In this document: piece after piece, positions 50,934 to 63,349 of the stretch | How the letters are laid out: each line of letters begins with the position of its first letter | How positions within the stretch are numbered: position 1 is the stretch's first letter | NCBI GenBank assembly: GCA_964564435.1 | Contig: CAZMAT010000012.1 | Span: 13,411-77,410, forward strand | Length of the DNA: 64,000 bases | From: Fermentibacter sp964564435 | GTDB lineage: Bacteria; Fermentibacterota; Fermentibacteria; Fermentibacterales; Fermentibacteraceae | Direction: 5' to 3' | The notes under the pieces: generated by a model | Database searches by the model: none | Seen by the model: only the letters and a program-made list of their open reading frames with translations | Told to the model about the DNA's origin: nothing | Position numbers and translations under genes: made by a program

Positions 50934-53423
50934 TTGGTCCCGGGCTCCAGAAGACGCTTCGCGGTCATGTTCACCGACATCGTCGGATTCACCACGATCA
51001 TGGAGAGATCCGAGACGGAGGCCCTGTCTGCACTCGACCGCCATCGCCGCGCCCTGGAGGGCGCTATTTCCCGTAACGGCGGGATTCTGATCAAGGAGAT
51101 CGGCGACGGCACGCTGAGCATCTACGACTCCCCGGGAAGCGCCCTGCGAAGCGCCAGACGGCTCCAGCACAGCCTTTCGGGCCAGCCTTTCAAGGTGAGG
51201 ATCGGGATCCACTGGGGGGATGTCCTGGTCGGTGACGGCGACGTCCTCGGCGACACCGTCAACGTGGCCTCCCGCCTCGAGGCCCTTTCGCCGCCGGGAG
51301 GCGTCTGCGTCTCGGCCGAGCTCCTCGCACGCTGTACAGGAAGGAGGCCGTCTGCCAGGTCGCTGGGCATGCGGAAGCTGCGCGGCCTGGGCAGGCTCAT
51401 CGAGATCTACGCCCTCACGGGCGACTCGAGGCTCCCGCTGCCCGTCTCGACGGACATCGACGACGAGATGGTCGGAACGGGTCTCCCGGCAGGCCATCCC
51501 TCGATCCTCATCACGACCCTCACCAATGAAGGGCCGAAGGAGGACGACTTCTACTGCTTCGGCCTCACGGCCGACCTTGTCTCGGACATCGCGAGGGCGG
51601 GCGCCATCAGGGTGGTCCCGATGACCACCATGCTGCAGAGCCTGGCCTCGGGCGGCTCGCCGGAAGCGGCCGCCGCACGCACCGGGGTCAGATTCCTCCT
51701 CAAGGGCTCCCTCAGGAGCAGCGGCGGCTCGTTCCATCTCTCGGTCGAGCTCTTCGACACCGGATCGGGGGCGCTCGTCTGGATGGACTCCTGGGAGGAC
51801 TCGCGAGAAGAGCTCAACTCCATAAAGGGGAAGCTCGCGGACGGGATACTGAAGGCCCTGGGCGTGCAGCCGGGCTCCTTCCCCGGCATAACCTCGCCTG
51901 TGGGATCGACTTCCTCCACCTACGAGAAATACCTCAGGGCGCGCTACACCTGGCGAACCCGGCGGAGCACCTCGGACACCGAGGCCGCGAGGGGTCTCCT
52001 GAGGGATGTTCTAGCCGCCGACCCCGGATTCACAGGCGCCCGGCTGCTCCTGGGCGAGACCTACAGGGACAGCGGTTCGCCGGAGGAAGGCGTCCGCATC
52101 TTCGAGGAGGCCCTGGCGGGAGCGATCGAGGCGGGCGACGAGGCGGGCGAGCTCCACTGCAGGAACGCCCTCGCCATCTCGATGTGGCGTGCCTCGGAGA
52201 CCCCGGGGGCCAGGGCCGAGTTCGCCAGGATCGTGAGGATGGCGAGGTGCATCGGAGACAGGGAGGGCGAGGCCAAGGCCCTCAACAACCTCGGGTTGAT
52301 GGACTGCGACATGGCCCGGTACGGCAGCGCCCTGGCGAACCTCGAGAGATCCCGCTCGATCTCCACCGAGCTGGGATACATCGAGAACGAGGCCAACGCG
52401 ATATGCAACTCAGGACTCGTCCACCTCAAGAAGGGGCGGGATGCCCTGGCGATGACCCGGTTCGAGGAGTCCTACGCCCTCATGGTGAGGCTCGAGAACG
52501 TTGCGGGGCAGTCGAACCTGCTGCGGAACATGGGGGTGGTGCTCAGCCGGACGGGCTCGTTCGACAGGGCCCTCGCGATCGCGGAAGCCAGCCTTGCCCT
52601 ATCCCGCAGCGTTGCCGACAGGGTGGGCGAGGTCAGAGCCCTTGTCGGCGCCGGGAACTCGCTCTTCGAGATCGGCCGGTACTCGGAGGCAAAGGAGCGC
52701 TACGGGGAGGCAATGGAGGTCCTCGCCGAATTCGGGGCAAGGGATGTCGAGGGGGTCCTCCTCACCAACCTGGCGGTGCTGGGGATGGAGACGGGGGACT
52801 GGAGGGAGGTCCTCCCTCATCTGGAAAAGGCTCTGGAGATAGCGAAGGAGTCGGGAGACGAGGAAGGGGAGACCGAGATTCTCAGCCTGATCTGGGACCC
52901 TCTTCTCGATCTGGGGAGGCATGACGAGGCGATCGCTCAAGCCCGGAGGGGGCTCGAGCTGTCGTCCCGCATCGGCGTCGGCAGGTACAGGTCGGAGACC
53001 CGCCTGGGGATCGCCAGGGTTCTCCTGTCGCGCAGCCCTTCCGAAAGCGAGCGCGAAGAGATCCTTGACCAGCTTCAAGCGGCTGTCCGCGAGCTGCCTG
53101 TTCACGGGCGCGACAGGGTGAGGTTGCTCTGGAACGTCTCCCTTGCGTACGCCGACCTCGCTGCCGCGACCCCTGGCGCTGAAGGCCGGGCCCGTGCGGG
53201 CTCCATCGCCTCTGGGCTGCTCACGAGGGCGGGCCGGAGCCTGACCGATGCGGCAGGCAGGATTGCCGATCCCAAGGCCAGGCGCAGCTTCCTCGAAGAC
53301 GTCGGGGATCATTCGGATCTGGCCGAGGCCAGGCGGATGCTCAGAGGGCGCTCGCGCTCCCCGGAGGATGTGGTGGAGGTGCTCCGGGGCTTCAGCCGCC
53401 GTTCAGGAACGCGATCTCCGTGA
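50934..53423 (+). CDS. class III adenylate/guanylate cyclase with TolB-like and TPR regions
   Basis: 829 residues. The TTG at 50934 has GGAGGT 6 bp upstream and starts just before the catalytic domain; no ATG fits. Residues about 8-165 are the class III cyclase: FAVMFTDIVGFTTI (metal Asp), KEIGDGTLSIY, GIHWGDVLVGDGDVLGDTVN, ASRLEA. Residues about 185-310 resemble the TolB N-terminal domain (GLTADLVSDIARAGAIRVVP, VRFLLKGSLRSSGG, LVWMDSWE). From about 330 to the end are TPR helices (YIENEANAICNSGLVHLKKG, ALEIAKESGDEEGE). Cytoplasmic, no membrane segment. It probably makes cAMP in response to a protein partner bound by the TPRs. Confidence 0.88.
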   Translation: MVPGSRRRFAVMFTDIVGFTTIMERSETEALSALDRHRRALEGAISRNGGILIKEIGDGTLSIYDSPGSALRSARRLQHSLSGQPFKVRIGIHWGDVLVGDGDVLGDTVNVASRLEALSPPGGVCVSAELLARCTGRRPSARSLGMRKLRGLGRLIEIYALTGDSRLPLPVSTDIDDEMVGTGLPAGHPSILITTLTNEGPKEDDFYCFGLTADLVSDIARAGAIRVVPMTTMLQSLASGGSPEAAAARTGVRFLLKGSLRSSGGSFHLSVELFDTGSGALVWMDSWEDSREELNSIKGKLADGILKALGVQPGSFPGITSPVGSTSSTYEKYLRARYTWRTRRSTSDTEAARGLLRDVLAADPGFTGARLLLGETYRDSGSPEEGVRIFEEALAGAIEAGDEAGELHCRNALAISMWRASETPGARAEFARIVRMARCIGDREGEAKALNNLGLMDCDMARYGSALANLERSRSISTELGYIENEANAICNSGLVHLKKGRDALAMTRFEESYALMVRLENVAGQSNLLRNMGVVLSRTGSFDRALAIAEASLALSRSVADRVGEVRALVGAGNSLFEIGRYSEAKERYGEAMEVLAEFGARDVEGVLLTNLAVLGMETGDWREVLPHLEKALEIAKESGDEEGETEILSLIWDPLLDLGRHDEAIAQARRGLELSSRIGVGRYRSETRLGIARVLLSRSPSESEREEILDQLQAAVRELPVHGRDRVRLLWNVSLAYADLAAATPGAEGRARAGSIASGLLTRAGRSLTDAAGRIADPKARRSFLEDVGDHSDLAEARRMLRGRSRSPEDVVEVLRGFSRRSGTRSP

Positions 53424-54252
53424 ACCCACCGGCATACTCGTAGCCGATCCTCCTGTAGATGCTGTTCGAGACGGGGTTCGAAATGTCGGTGAAGAGGGTG
53501 CAGTAGTCGAGCCCCGAATCGAGCTGCCGGCGGGACAGGGCTGATACGATGCTCGAGGCGTACCCCCTTCCCCTCCTTGCAGGCGGCGTGTAGACAAGGT
53601 TCACGATCGCTCCCCGACCGGTGTTCCGGCCGGAGGCGGCCATCGAGACCCTCTCGCCGTCCACCTTCCAGAAGTGCACCTCTCCCGATGCGAGAAGGCG
53701 CTCCGACGCCTCGCGGGTCACGTGGGGCTGAAGTTCGCCGAAACAGTCGATGCAGAACGATTTCTCCCACTCCCAGAAGAATTCGGAATCGCCGGGCAGG
53801 GCCTTCTCCAGGGAACCCGGGCCCGGTTCGAGCCTCACCTCCGTCAGTCCGTAGAGCCCCAGCTCCATCTTCACGACCGGAGCGGTCTGCCTGCGGTCGC
53901 ACCATGCTGTCGCGAACGCCCTCGCAAGGCTGGCAGGGCCCATCACGCCCGGCAGGTCGACGCCCGCCGAGATGAGCGCGTCGCAGAGCATCAGCAGATC
54001 TTCCCTGTCCCACCGCGGACCCGAGAACGGCACGATGTTCCGCTCCGGGGTCCTGACCGCTGCACCCGCGATTACATCCCCGTCCCGGGCTGCGTAGAGC
54101 AGGGTCTCCCGGTCGTCTCCGCCGGCATCCGCGAGGCGGCGGCAGATCGACAGGGGCAGGCAGTTCCTGATCTCAAGCTCCAGGTACATCGGACCGAGTG
54201 CCTCGACGAAGGCGGCCGGATCGTCGAAGATTCGCCACGACGCCTGGTTCAC
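53392..54252 (-). CDS. GNAT-family acetyltransferase (FR47-like)
   Basis: 286 residues. The GTG at 54252 overlaps the stop of the Fe-S gene as GTGA. The N-terminal about 180 residues are a variable half; the C-terminal GNAT core has IVNLVYTPPARRGRGYASSI (acetyl-CoA loop R-x-x-G-x-A), then CTLFTDISNPVSNSIYRRIG and a terminal FTEIAFLNGG, the FR47 pattern. Substrate unknown. Its last 32 bp overlap the cyclase gene from the other side. Confidence 0.85.
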   Translation of the reverse strand: MNQASWRIFDDPAAFVEALGPMYLELEIRNCLPLSICRRLADAGGDDRETLLYAARDGDVIAGAAVRTPERNIVPFSGPRWDREDLLMLCDALISAGVDLPGVMGPASLARAFATAWCDRRQTAPVVKMELGLYGLTEVRLEPGPGSLEKALPGDSEFFWEWEKSFCIDCFGELQPHVTREASERLLASGEVHFWKVDGERVSMAASGRNTGRGAIVNLVYTPPARRGRGYASSIVSALSRRQLDSGLDYCTLFTDISNPVSNSIYRRIGYEYAGGFTEIAFLNGG

Positions 54253-54992
54253 TCGGTTCTCGATTCCTGAACCGCGCCGTCCAGCCCGACCCTGGTGAGC
54301 CTGACCGGAAAGGAGGCCCCGGCCTGCCCGCGAGCCTCGAGCACGAGCCTCGTGAGGGCGGAGCAGCATGGCACCTGCATGTAGGCCACCTCGACCGACC
54401 TGATCCCGCGGGTGCGGAAGATCTCGGTCAGCTTCTCGAAGTACGGGCCGGTGTCGTCCAGCTTCGGGCAGCCGACGAGAGTGACGCGCCCCTTCATGAA
54501 CCGCCTGTGGAAGTCTGGGAAGGCGAACGGAGTGCAGTCCGCTGCGATCAGCAGGTCGGCGCCCTCGAGGAAGGGTGCGGAGGGAGGAACAAGCGCGATC
54601 TGCACAGGCCAGGCCGAAAGCTGCGACGGGATCTCGACCCCCGAACCCTGCTGAACCGAGGGGGCAAGGGTTCTTGCGGCGGCCGACGGGCAGCCGCACG
54701 CCGGGGCCGCCTGTGCCTGGGCCTTCGCCCCGGCCAGAGCCTCGCGCTTCGCCATCTCTTCAGCAACGGCCTTCTCGTCGAAACCGTCGGCCTCGCGGGT
54801 CTCTATCGTGAGGGCCCCCCTCGGGCAGTCGCCGATGCACGCTCCCAGTCCGTCGCAGTAAGACTCCTTCACCAGCCTGGCCTTGCCGTCGACTATCTCG
54901 ATGGCGCCCTCGTGGCAGGCCCTGGCGCACTGCCCGCAGCCGTCGCACTTCTCCCGGTCGATCCTGATGATCTTGCGCTCGGTCTTCCCCAT
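54249..54992 (-). CDS. ferredoxin-like 4Fe-4S protein with C-terminal domain of unknown function
   Basis: 247 residues from ATG 54992, with GGGAGG 5 bp upstream. Residues 1-65 hold two clusters' worth of Cys: CDGCGQCARACHEGAIEI and CDGLGACIGDCPRGALTI. A linker rich in Ala/Gln includes ACGCPS. The last about 110 residues (LEGADLLIAADCTPFAFPDF, VTLVGCPKLDD, VAYMQVPCCSALTRLV) contain four more Cys that may hold another metal centre. This layout recurs in small putative ferredoxins of anaerobes that carry a DUF with Cys-Cys. A redox role is inferred; partner unknown. Confidence 0.78.
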   Translation of the reverse strand: MGKTERKIIRIDREKCDGCGQCARACHEGAIEIVDGKARLVKESYCDGLGACIGDCPRGALTIETREADGFDEKAVAEEMAKREALAGAKAQAQAAPACGCPSAAARTLAPSVQQGSGVEIPSQLSAWPVQIALVPPSAPFLEGADLLIAADCTPFAFPDFHRRFMKGRVTLVGCPKLDDTGPYFEKLTEIFRTRGIRSVEVAYMQVPCCSALTRLVLEARGQAGASFPVRLTRVGLDGAVQESRTE

Positions 54993-55362
54993 CACATCCT
55001 CCCGGGTTGCCGCTGACCCACCTGCGGGAATATGGGGAGGAGGGGTTGCCCCGTCCCTCCGGAACAGGCCGCGCCGCATTTCGACAATTCCGGACCGGAA
55101 ACTGCCCGTCTGCCCGGTCGGGACTGCCTGCATACCGGGCTCTCCGCCGCCATTGACATGCCATCACAGCGCATGAATGCTCTCGACGGAGATAGGGTGC
55201 AGAAGGGATCGCAGCGCGGATACTGTGCACGGGATCTCCTGCAGCGATGCTTCCTGCGCACCCGATGATCAGGCCGGCAGACACGATCAGCCGGTGAGAT
55301 CGTCGGCTTCGGCATGTGTCAATATTCGAAACCGTGACAGTACTCAAGGACGGGGGAGTACG
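54993..55362. other. 370-bp intergenic region without a gene
   Basis: Between two divergent genes. A perfect TTGACA at 55153-55158 has only a poor -10 (AATGCT) at 17 bp. A GATC-rich imperfect inverted repeat lies near 55270-55310. No RNA gene or open frame is convincing. Confidence 0.5.
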
Positions 55363-56010
55363 ATGAAGAGCACGCTCCTGACAGCCGCCCTCTTCATTAC
55401 GGCAGGCTGCGTCTCGATCGGGTGCGTAGATCCCGAGGGACCGGCATCCATCCCGGCTCAGCCGGCGGAGATGGACCAGGACTTCCGCAACGCTTCGATA
55501 CCGATGCTGACCAGCGACTCCTGCTTCCACAACGTGGCCATCCTGTGCGCAGTGCAGGGAATGTACTTCGGCGCTCACAACTGCTACGCCAGCAATATTC
55601 AAGATCTGTACAGGCTGTATGGCGACACCCTCCGCTGCCCCTGGACGCTCGGTGTCTACGAGGTGGCATTCTGCTCCCCCGACAGTTACTTCATACAGTG
55701 TCAGGAGTACCCCCTCCACCCCGGAGGCGGGCCCGGGACCTATTGGGATCCCTACCACAGAGCCGTCGTTCATTGCAGGAGCCATATGATGTCCATCGCT
55801 TCGATGGAAGCGATGTTCTTCGGACAGTTCAACAGATATGGCACGATGGACGACATGGTCGAGGCGGGGATCGGCCCATACATGACCTGCCCGGGATGCC
55901 ACCTCGATTACGTCATCCAGCTCGGTACCGAGACATACACGCTGATCTGCCCGCTGCCTTCCTCACCCAATCACGGCAGCGTGGTAGACGGTTATGTCAG
56001 CTGGCAGTAG
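55363..56010 (+). CDS. lipoprotein with two pseudopilin-like repeats
   Basis: 215 residues; GGGGGAG before the ATG. Lipoprotein signal MKSTLLTAALFITAGCVSIGC. The body is two copies of one module of about 75 residues: HNVAILCAVQGMYFGAHNCY with a downstream RCPW...VAF, and MMSIASMEAMFFGQFNRYGT with a downstream TCPGCHLDYVIQ. Each resembles the globular head of type II secretion/type IV pilin proteins (A-x-x-A-x-E-A-x-Y-F-x-x-x-x-R-Y-G-T), but the N-terminal pilin helix is absent. Cysteines suggest disulfides. Confidence 0.7.
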   Translation: MKSTLLTAALFITAGCVSIGCVDPEGPASIPAQPAEMDQDFRNASIPMLTSDSCFHNVAILCAVQGMYFGAHNCYASNIQDLYRLYGDTLRCPWTLGVYEVAFCSPDSYFIQCQEYPLHPGGGPGTYWDPYHRAVVHCRSHMMSIASMEAMFFGQFNRYGTMDDMVEAGIGPYMTCPGCHLDYVIQLGTETYTLICPLPSSPNHGSVVDGYVSWQ

Positions 56011-56041
56011 TGTCGATTCGATCAACAGGGAGATGCCAGTC

Positions 56042-56783
56042 ATGAGAAACGCGTGCCTGTCGCTTGCAGCTTTGCTGATCCTGGCCCTTCCCGCTTCCGC
56101 TGCGCCTCTCTATGCAGTACAGGGCGACGTGCTCTACGAGATCAGCGTGACGGACGGCTCCTGGCAGCCTTTGACGGAGAGCTGGAACGGCACCGAGCTC
56201 ATGGCTTCGTTGAACGGCCTGCTCTTCGCCATCCAGGGCGACGGGCTGTACGGGGTGGATCCTGCGACCGGCTCCTGGACGCTTCTCAGTGAAAGCTGGA
56301 ACGGAACCTGCCCTCGCGGCCGGAGGTGGGCACCTCTTCGCGGCACAGGGCTCCTCCGTCTACATGATCGATCCGGCCGACGGCTCGTGGAGCTCGATCC
56401 CGGGCGACTACACCGGAGTGCAGCACCTCGCATGGGCGGGCAATGCTCTTATGGTCATCCAGAACGACGCCCTGTACAGGACGGATCCATACTCGGGCGA
56501 CTACGAACCGCTTCCTTCCACCTACGCCGGCACGACGGCAGCCACCGGCTCCGGCGACTACTTCTACGTCATTCAGGGTGACGTGCTCTATTCGGTGAAC
56601 GCCTACAACGGCGGCTACACGAGCCTTGGCGGAGGGTATTCCGGGGCGACCGAGATCGCAGCCTACGGCGGCTATGTCTACTGCGTGTGGCAGGGCAGCC
56701 TGTGGAAGACGAGCACGGCTGACGGATCGTATGAACGGCTCGACAGCACATGGGAGGGTACCACAGCCCTCTGCATCCTGTAG
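56042..56783 (+). pseudogene. exported beta-propeller-like protein, broken by a frameshift
   Basis: ATG 56042 has AGGGAG upstream and a signal peptide (LSLAALLILALPASAAP). Short repeats follow: VQGDVLYEISVTDGSW, IQGDGLYGVDPATGSW, then in the next frame AQGSSVYMIDPADGSW, IQNDALYRTDPYSGDY, IQGDVLYSVNAYNGGY. The first frame is lost near 56310 (ESWNGT) and the sense continues one frame over (ALAAGGGHLF), so one extra base or two missing bases are needed to join them. Either a sequencing error or a young pseudogene; intact it would be about 247 residues, all repeats. Confidence 0.7.
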
Positions 56784-56831
56784 AACATCACTCCGGGCTG
56801 CTGGCCGGGTGCCAAGAAAGCCCGTGGCCGG

Positions 56832-58454
56832 CTAGTTCACGAGGACAATCCGGGATGTCCGCTCCTGCGAGCCCGCACAGGCCCGGATCAGGTACACACC
56901 CGAAGGAGCCCCTCCAGCATCCCAGGCAAGCTCATGGACTCCGGCTGAAAGAGAGCCTTCCTGGAGTACCCCGACCAGGCGCCCGTCCAGACCGTAGATG
57001 CTGGCCGAGAATTCGGATGACTCCGGCAGGACGGCGACTATCGACACCGGAGATCCGGTCGGATTTGCTCCGACCAGCAGATCGAATCCTCCGTCTCCTC
57101 CGGACTCGATACCGGTGTACTGCCGGTACTTGATCGTCGCCCAGTCATCGTTGTCCCATTCGTAGACTCCGCTCGAACCGGTAACGTAGACGTTGCCCAG
57201 CCAGTCGACCGCGATGGCGCTCGGTTCATCCCAGGTGTTGTAGCCGCTGTTGTAGATCATCTCCCATCGCTGGTTTCCGGCCGGGTCGTAACTGACCGTG
57301 GCGTAGTTATAGAGCTCGGAGTACTGCCCTGCGTAGGTCGATCCGGTGACATAGACGTTCCCGGAGCCGTCGAGAGCTATGGCGCTGGGTTCGTCGGCGG
57401 CTCCGAAAGGACCGTCGTATCTGCCGACCCACTCCTCCGAACCGGTGGGATCGTATTTGATGACGACGTAGTCGTAACCCGTACCTGCACCAACGCTAAA
57501 TCCGGCCACATAGACGCTCCCCGATCCGTCCATGACCATGTCGCGCGAGAAGTCGAACGAACTCGCAGGGCCGTCATACGAGGCGATCCACTCGGTGGAG
57601 CCGTCTTCCGTATCATATCCGACAGTTACGATGTCGCTGTTGCTGTTTCCCGTAACCACAGCGCAGCCGTCATCTTCGACGCATATGGAGAACGCTCTCT
57701 CGAGACCGGAAGAAGCGTCGTAGATGCTCACCCACTGCTGCTGGCCTTCGTTATCGTACTTGATCGTGACGAAGTCGCTGTCCAGACCGCTCGCTTTGGT
57801 TCCCCGCCCTGTGACGTAGACGTTTCCCGATGCATCGACTGCGATATCCGCCGGGACATCGCTGTTGGCATATCCGTCGAACTGGACTGCCCACAACTGC
57901 TGTCCGAGAGTGCTGTACTTGAGAGTGACGATACCACCACTGGCTGACCCCGTAGCCAAGACATTACCCGATCCATCCAGCGCGATTGCGTACAGGAGGT
58001 CGGTCGAACCGCCGTTGTAGCGGGCCTCCCAGATCTGCTGGCCATCGGGGCCGTACTTGATCGTCAGGCAATCCCAGTAGGAGCCGATGCCCTCGGAGTG
58101 GCCCGCTACGAACACGTTCCCGTATCCGTCGGCTGCTATTGCACGGCCTCCGTCACCTGCATTTCCCGGACCGTTGTAGCTCTCGGCCCACAGAACAGAT
58201 CCGTCCGGGCCGTACTTGACCGTCGTGCAGTCGGTGCCGGGCCCGTCTTCCAGAGTGTTCCCGGTCACGACCACATTCCCGTAAGAGTCGAGAGCCAGGG
58301 CGCAGGCCTCGTCAGAAACGTCTCCGAAACCGTTGTAGAACCTGATCCAGTCCTGTGTGGGGGGATAGTCGAACTGTGCATATGAGTAGGAGAAACACGA
58401 GCAAGCAAGGAGAAATGGGACGCAGTGACGCAAGCCGGACGCTGCCGGTTTCAT
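56832..58454 (-). CDS. secreted SBBP-type beta-propeller protein with C-terminal sorting-type domain
   Basis: 540 residues; GGGAGGTGGATC precedes the ATG. A signal peptide of about 32 residues ends in SYAQ. Eight or so repeats follow with the SBBP pattern: IALDGSGNVYVTGSTY, IAVDASGNVYVTGRGT, VTIKYDNEGQQQWV, VIKYDPTGSEEWVGRYDG. The C-terminal 75 residues (VGANPTGSPVSIVAVLP, PSGVYLIRACAGSQ) are a type IX sorting-like tail. Surface or secreted binding role likely. Confidence 0.85.
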   Translation of the reverse strand: MKPAASGLRHCVPFLLACSCFSYSYAQFDYPPTQDWIRFYNGFGDVSDEACALALDSYGNVVVTGNTLEDGPGTDCTTVKYGPDGSVLWAESYNGPGNAGDGGRAIAADGYGNVFVAGHSEGIGSYWDCLTIKYGPDGQQIWEARYNGGSTDLLYAIALDGSGNVLATGSASGGIVTLKYSTLGQQLWAVQFDGYANSDVPADIAVDASGNVYVTGRGTKASGLDSDFVTIKYDNEGQQQWVSIYDASSGLERAFSICVEDDGCAVVTGNSNSDIVTVGYDTEDGSTEWIASYDGPASSFDFSRDMVMDGSGSVYVAGFSVGAGTGYDYVVIKYDPTGSEEWVGRYDGPFGAADEPSAIALDGSGNVYVTGSTYAGQYSELYNYATVSYDPAGNQRWEMIYNSGYNTWDEPSAIAVDWLGNVYVTGSSGVYEWDNDDWATIKYRQYTGIESGGDGGFDLLVGANPTGSPVSIVAVLPESSEFSASIYGLDGRLVGVLQEGSLSAGVHELAWDAGGAPSGVYLIRACAGSQERTSRIVLVN

Positions 58455-58539
58455 GATCCACCTCCCGATCCCGAACCCCGTAGAACGATTGGGCATTCGG
58501 ATTCGCGTGTCAATTCGAGTGTGGAACATCGGGTTAGCA

Positions 58540-59475
58540 CTATGCAGATGAAGGACCCGGCCTTCCGGGGACGAAGGAATCGTTCGGGGTTCCGCGGGAT
58601 CCGACCGCTCTGCCTGCCAGAATGCCGGCAAGGATGAGCAGGCTTCCGGCAGCCAGCTTCAACAGCGACGGCCTCTCGCCGAAGAGGATGATCGATGCCA
58701 GTACCGAAAGGGGGATCTTCGCGTTGTTGAACGAAGCCAGGACCCCCGGGCCAACCTTCGTGGCGGCCTGGTTCCAGACCATGAAGCAGATACCGCTCGC
58801 CACGAAGCCCAGATAGGCGATCGAGGCGATCTGCCGGGTCGAGAGCGATGCGACGCCTCCGGCCGCTGGAATCGCCCAGGGCAGCGTGGCCAGGAGCCCG
58901 CCCAGGTACATCAACCCTGTCACAGAGACAGTCCGCGGTATGGGGAACGCAGATGCGATCCTGCGGAAGGACACCTGCCCTGCTGCGAAGAACACGTTCG
59001 AGAGCTGAACCAGGACGAGCCCGTCGAGGAACCCCGGAGATGCCGGCCTGTCCCAGAGCAGGAGGGCGCCTCCGGCAACCGCGGCTGCCGCTGCCGCTAT
59101 CACGGTCAGACCGCCCCGGCGGCTGGCGAGTCTGTCGAAGGCCACCACGAACAGCGGCGTAGTGACAGTCAGCATCGCGACCTCCCAGGCCTCGAGGCTG
59201 CGGAATGACTCGATGTAGACAGTGTACATGAGGCCGAACTGAACCGCGCCGGTGGCCAGGAGGAGAACGACGGCCCGGACGGGCAGCCTGCCGATGCGAA
59301 GGAAGGGCAGCATCACCAGGCAGGCCAGGAGCATCCGAAGGCAGGCCACGAGCGACGGATCCACGCCGGCCAGCGAAGAACGGATGATCCCGAAGGAGAA
59401 CGCCCAGACGAGCGAGACGGCCGACAGCTCGGTGATGCCCGAGCAGCCGCACGTCACGCCCGCGCCCCGGCTCAC
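58540..59475 (-). CDS. EamA/DMT-family membrane transporter
   Basis: 311 residues, GTG start with GGAG 5 bp upstream. Ten predicted membrane helices in two EamA halves: MYTVYIESFRSLEAWEVAML in the first and VLASFNNAKIPLSVLASIILF in the second. Only distantly like the EamA protein at 27230-28117. Substrate unknown. 28 bp after the NlpC/P60 gene and probably cotranscribed with it. Confidence 0.82.
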   Translation of the reverse strand: MSRGAGVTCGCSGITELSAVSLVWAFSFGIIRSSLAGVDPSLVACLRMLLACLVMLPFLRIGRLPVRAVVLLLATGAVQFGLMYTVYIESFRSLEAWEVAMLTVTTPLFVVAFDRLASRRGGLTVIAAAAAAVAGGALLLWDRPASPGFLDGLVLVQLSNVFFAAGQVSFRRIASAFPIPRTVSVTGLMYLGGLLATLPWAIPAAGGVASLSTRQIASIAYLGFVASGICFMVWNQAATKVGPGVLASFNNAKIPLSVLASIILFGERPSLLKLAAGSLLILAGILAGRAVGSRGTPNDSFVPGRPGPSSA

Positions 59476-59503
59476 GCCCGCTCCGGTACGGCGGTCTGGC
59501 GGC

Positions 59504-60004
59504 TCAAGGCACGAACCCGATCATCCGCCTTGCCGACGAGTACCTGCGGGTGTAGTTGGCCTGGGCGAGCTCGGTGATCACAACTCCCCTGTCCTGGTAG
59601 GACGACGAGTGGATGAAGAGCCCGTCGCCGAGGTACATGCCGACATGCTTGGGGGAATCGAAGATCAGGAGGTCGCCAGGCAGCAGATCCTCGCGGTCCA
59701 CCGTAACACCCATCGACTCCATCGCGGTGACTGTCCGAGGGAGATCGAGGCCGTTGTCTGCGAAGACGCGGCAGATCAGGCCGCTGCAGTCGAAGCCGCC
59801 GGAACCTGTTCCGCCGTAGACGTACGGGGTGCCTACATACGACATCGCGTCGGCGATGATGCTGTCTGCCAGAGCTGCGGTGGAATCAGCGAACGCAGAG
59901 GTGGAATCCGCGATCGCGGGATCCCCTGAGCCGTCCAGGCCGCTGTCGGTGTCGAGAGTCATCGCGACGATCGTTCTCAGCGCGATCATCACGGCGATCA
60001 GCAT
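59504..60004 (-). CDS. NlpC/P60 family cell-wall peptidase
   Basis: 166 residues. A hydrophobic N-terminus (MLIAVMIALRTIVAM) and an Ala/Asp/Ser spacer precede the papain-like domain: YVGTPYVYGGTGSGGFDCSGL with the catalytic Cys in FDCSG, then PGDLLIFDSPKHVGMYLGDG (split in text) with the His and FIHSSS. The family cleaves D-Glu-diamino-acid bonds in peptidoglycan stems. GGAGGAG lies 13 bp upstream of the ATG. Next to the rRNA operon end, same strand. Confidence 0.88.
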   Translation of the reverse strand: MLIAVMIALRTIVAMTLDTDSGLDGSGDPAIADSTSAFADSTAALADSIIADAMSYVGTPYVYGGTGSGGFDCSGLICRVFADNGLDLPRTVTAMESMGVTVDREDLLPGDLLIFDSPKHVGMYLGDGLFIHSSSYQDRGVVITELAQANYTRRYSSARRMIGFVP

Positions 60005-60044
60005 TCCGGCCGTTTCGACTCCTCCATGTCAGATACCAGTGCGA

Positions 60045-60080
60045 TAAAAAAAGCCCCCGGGGCTCTATACCCCGGGGGCT
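60045..60080 (-). terminator. rRNA operon terminator
   Basis: Minus strand AGCCCCCGGGG, loop TATAGAG, CCCCGGGGGCT, then seven T. Strong Rho-independent terminator just after 5S. Confidence 0.93.
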
Positions 60081-60089
60081 CGATTTAGA

Positions 60090-60205
<116 letters not shown>

Positions 60206-60267
60206 AACTCCGGCGCAGTTCCTTCACAGCTATACAGGGCGGACAATTCTCACAAAGAACCTGAGTA

Positions 60268-63273
<3,006 letters not shown>

Positions 63274-63349
63274 ACAAATCCTCAGGTACTAGTGAAGAAT
63301 CGTTCGCCCTGTATAGATGTCAAAGAACTGCGCGATTACCACGCTCTTC

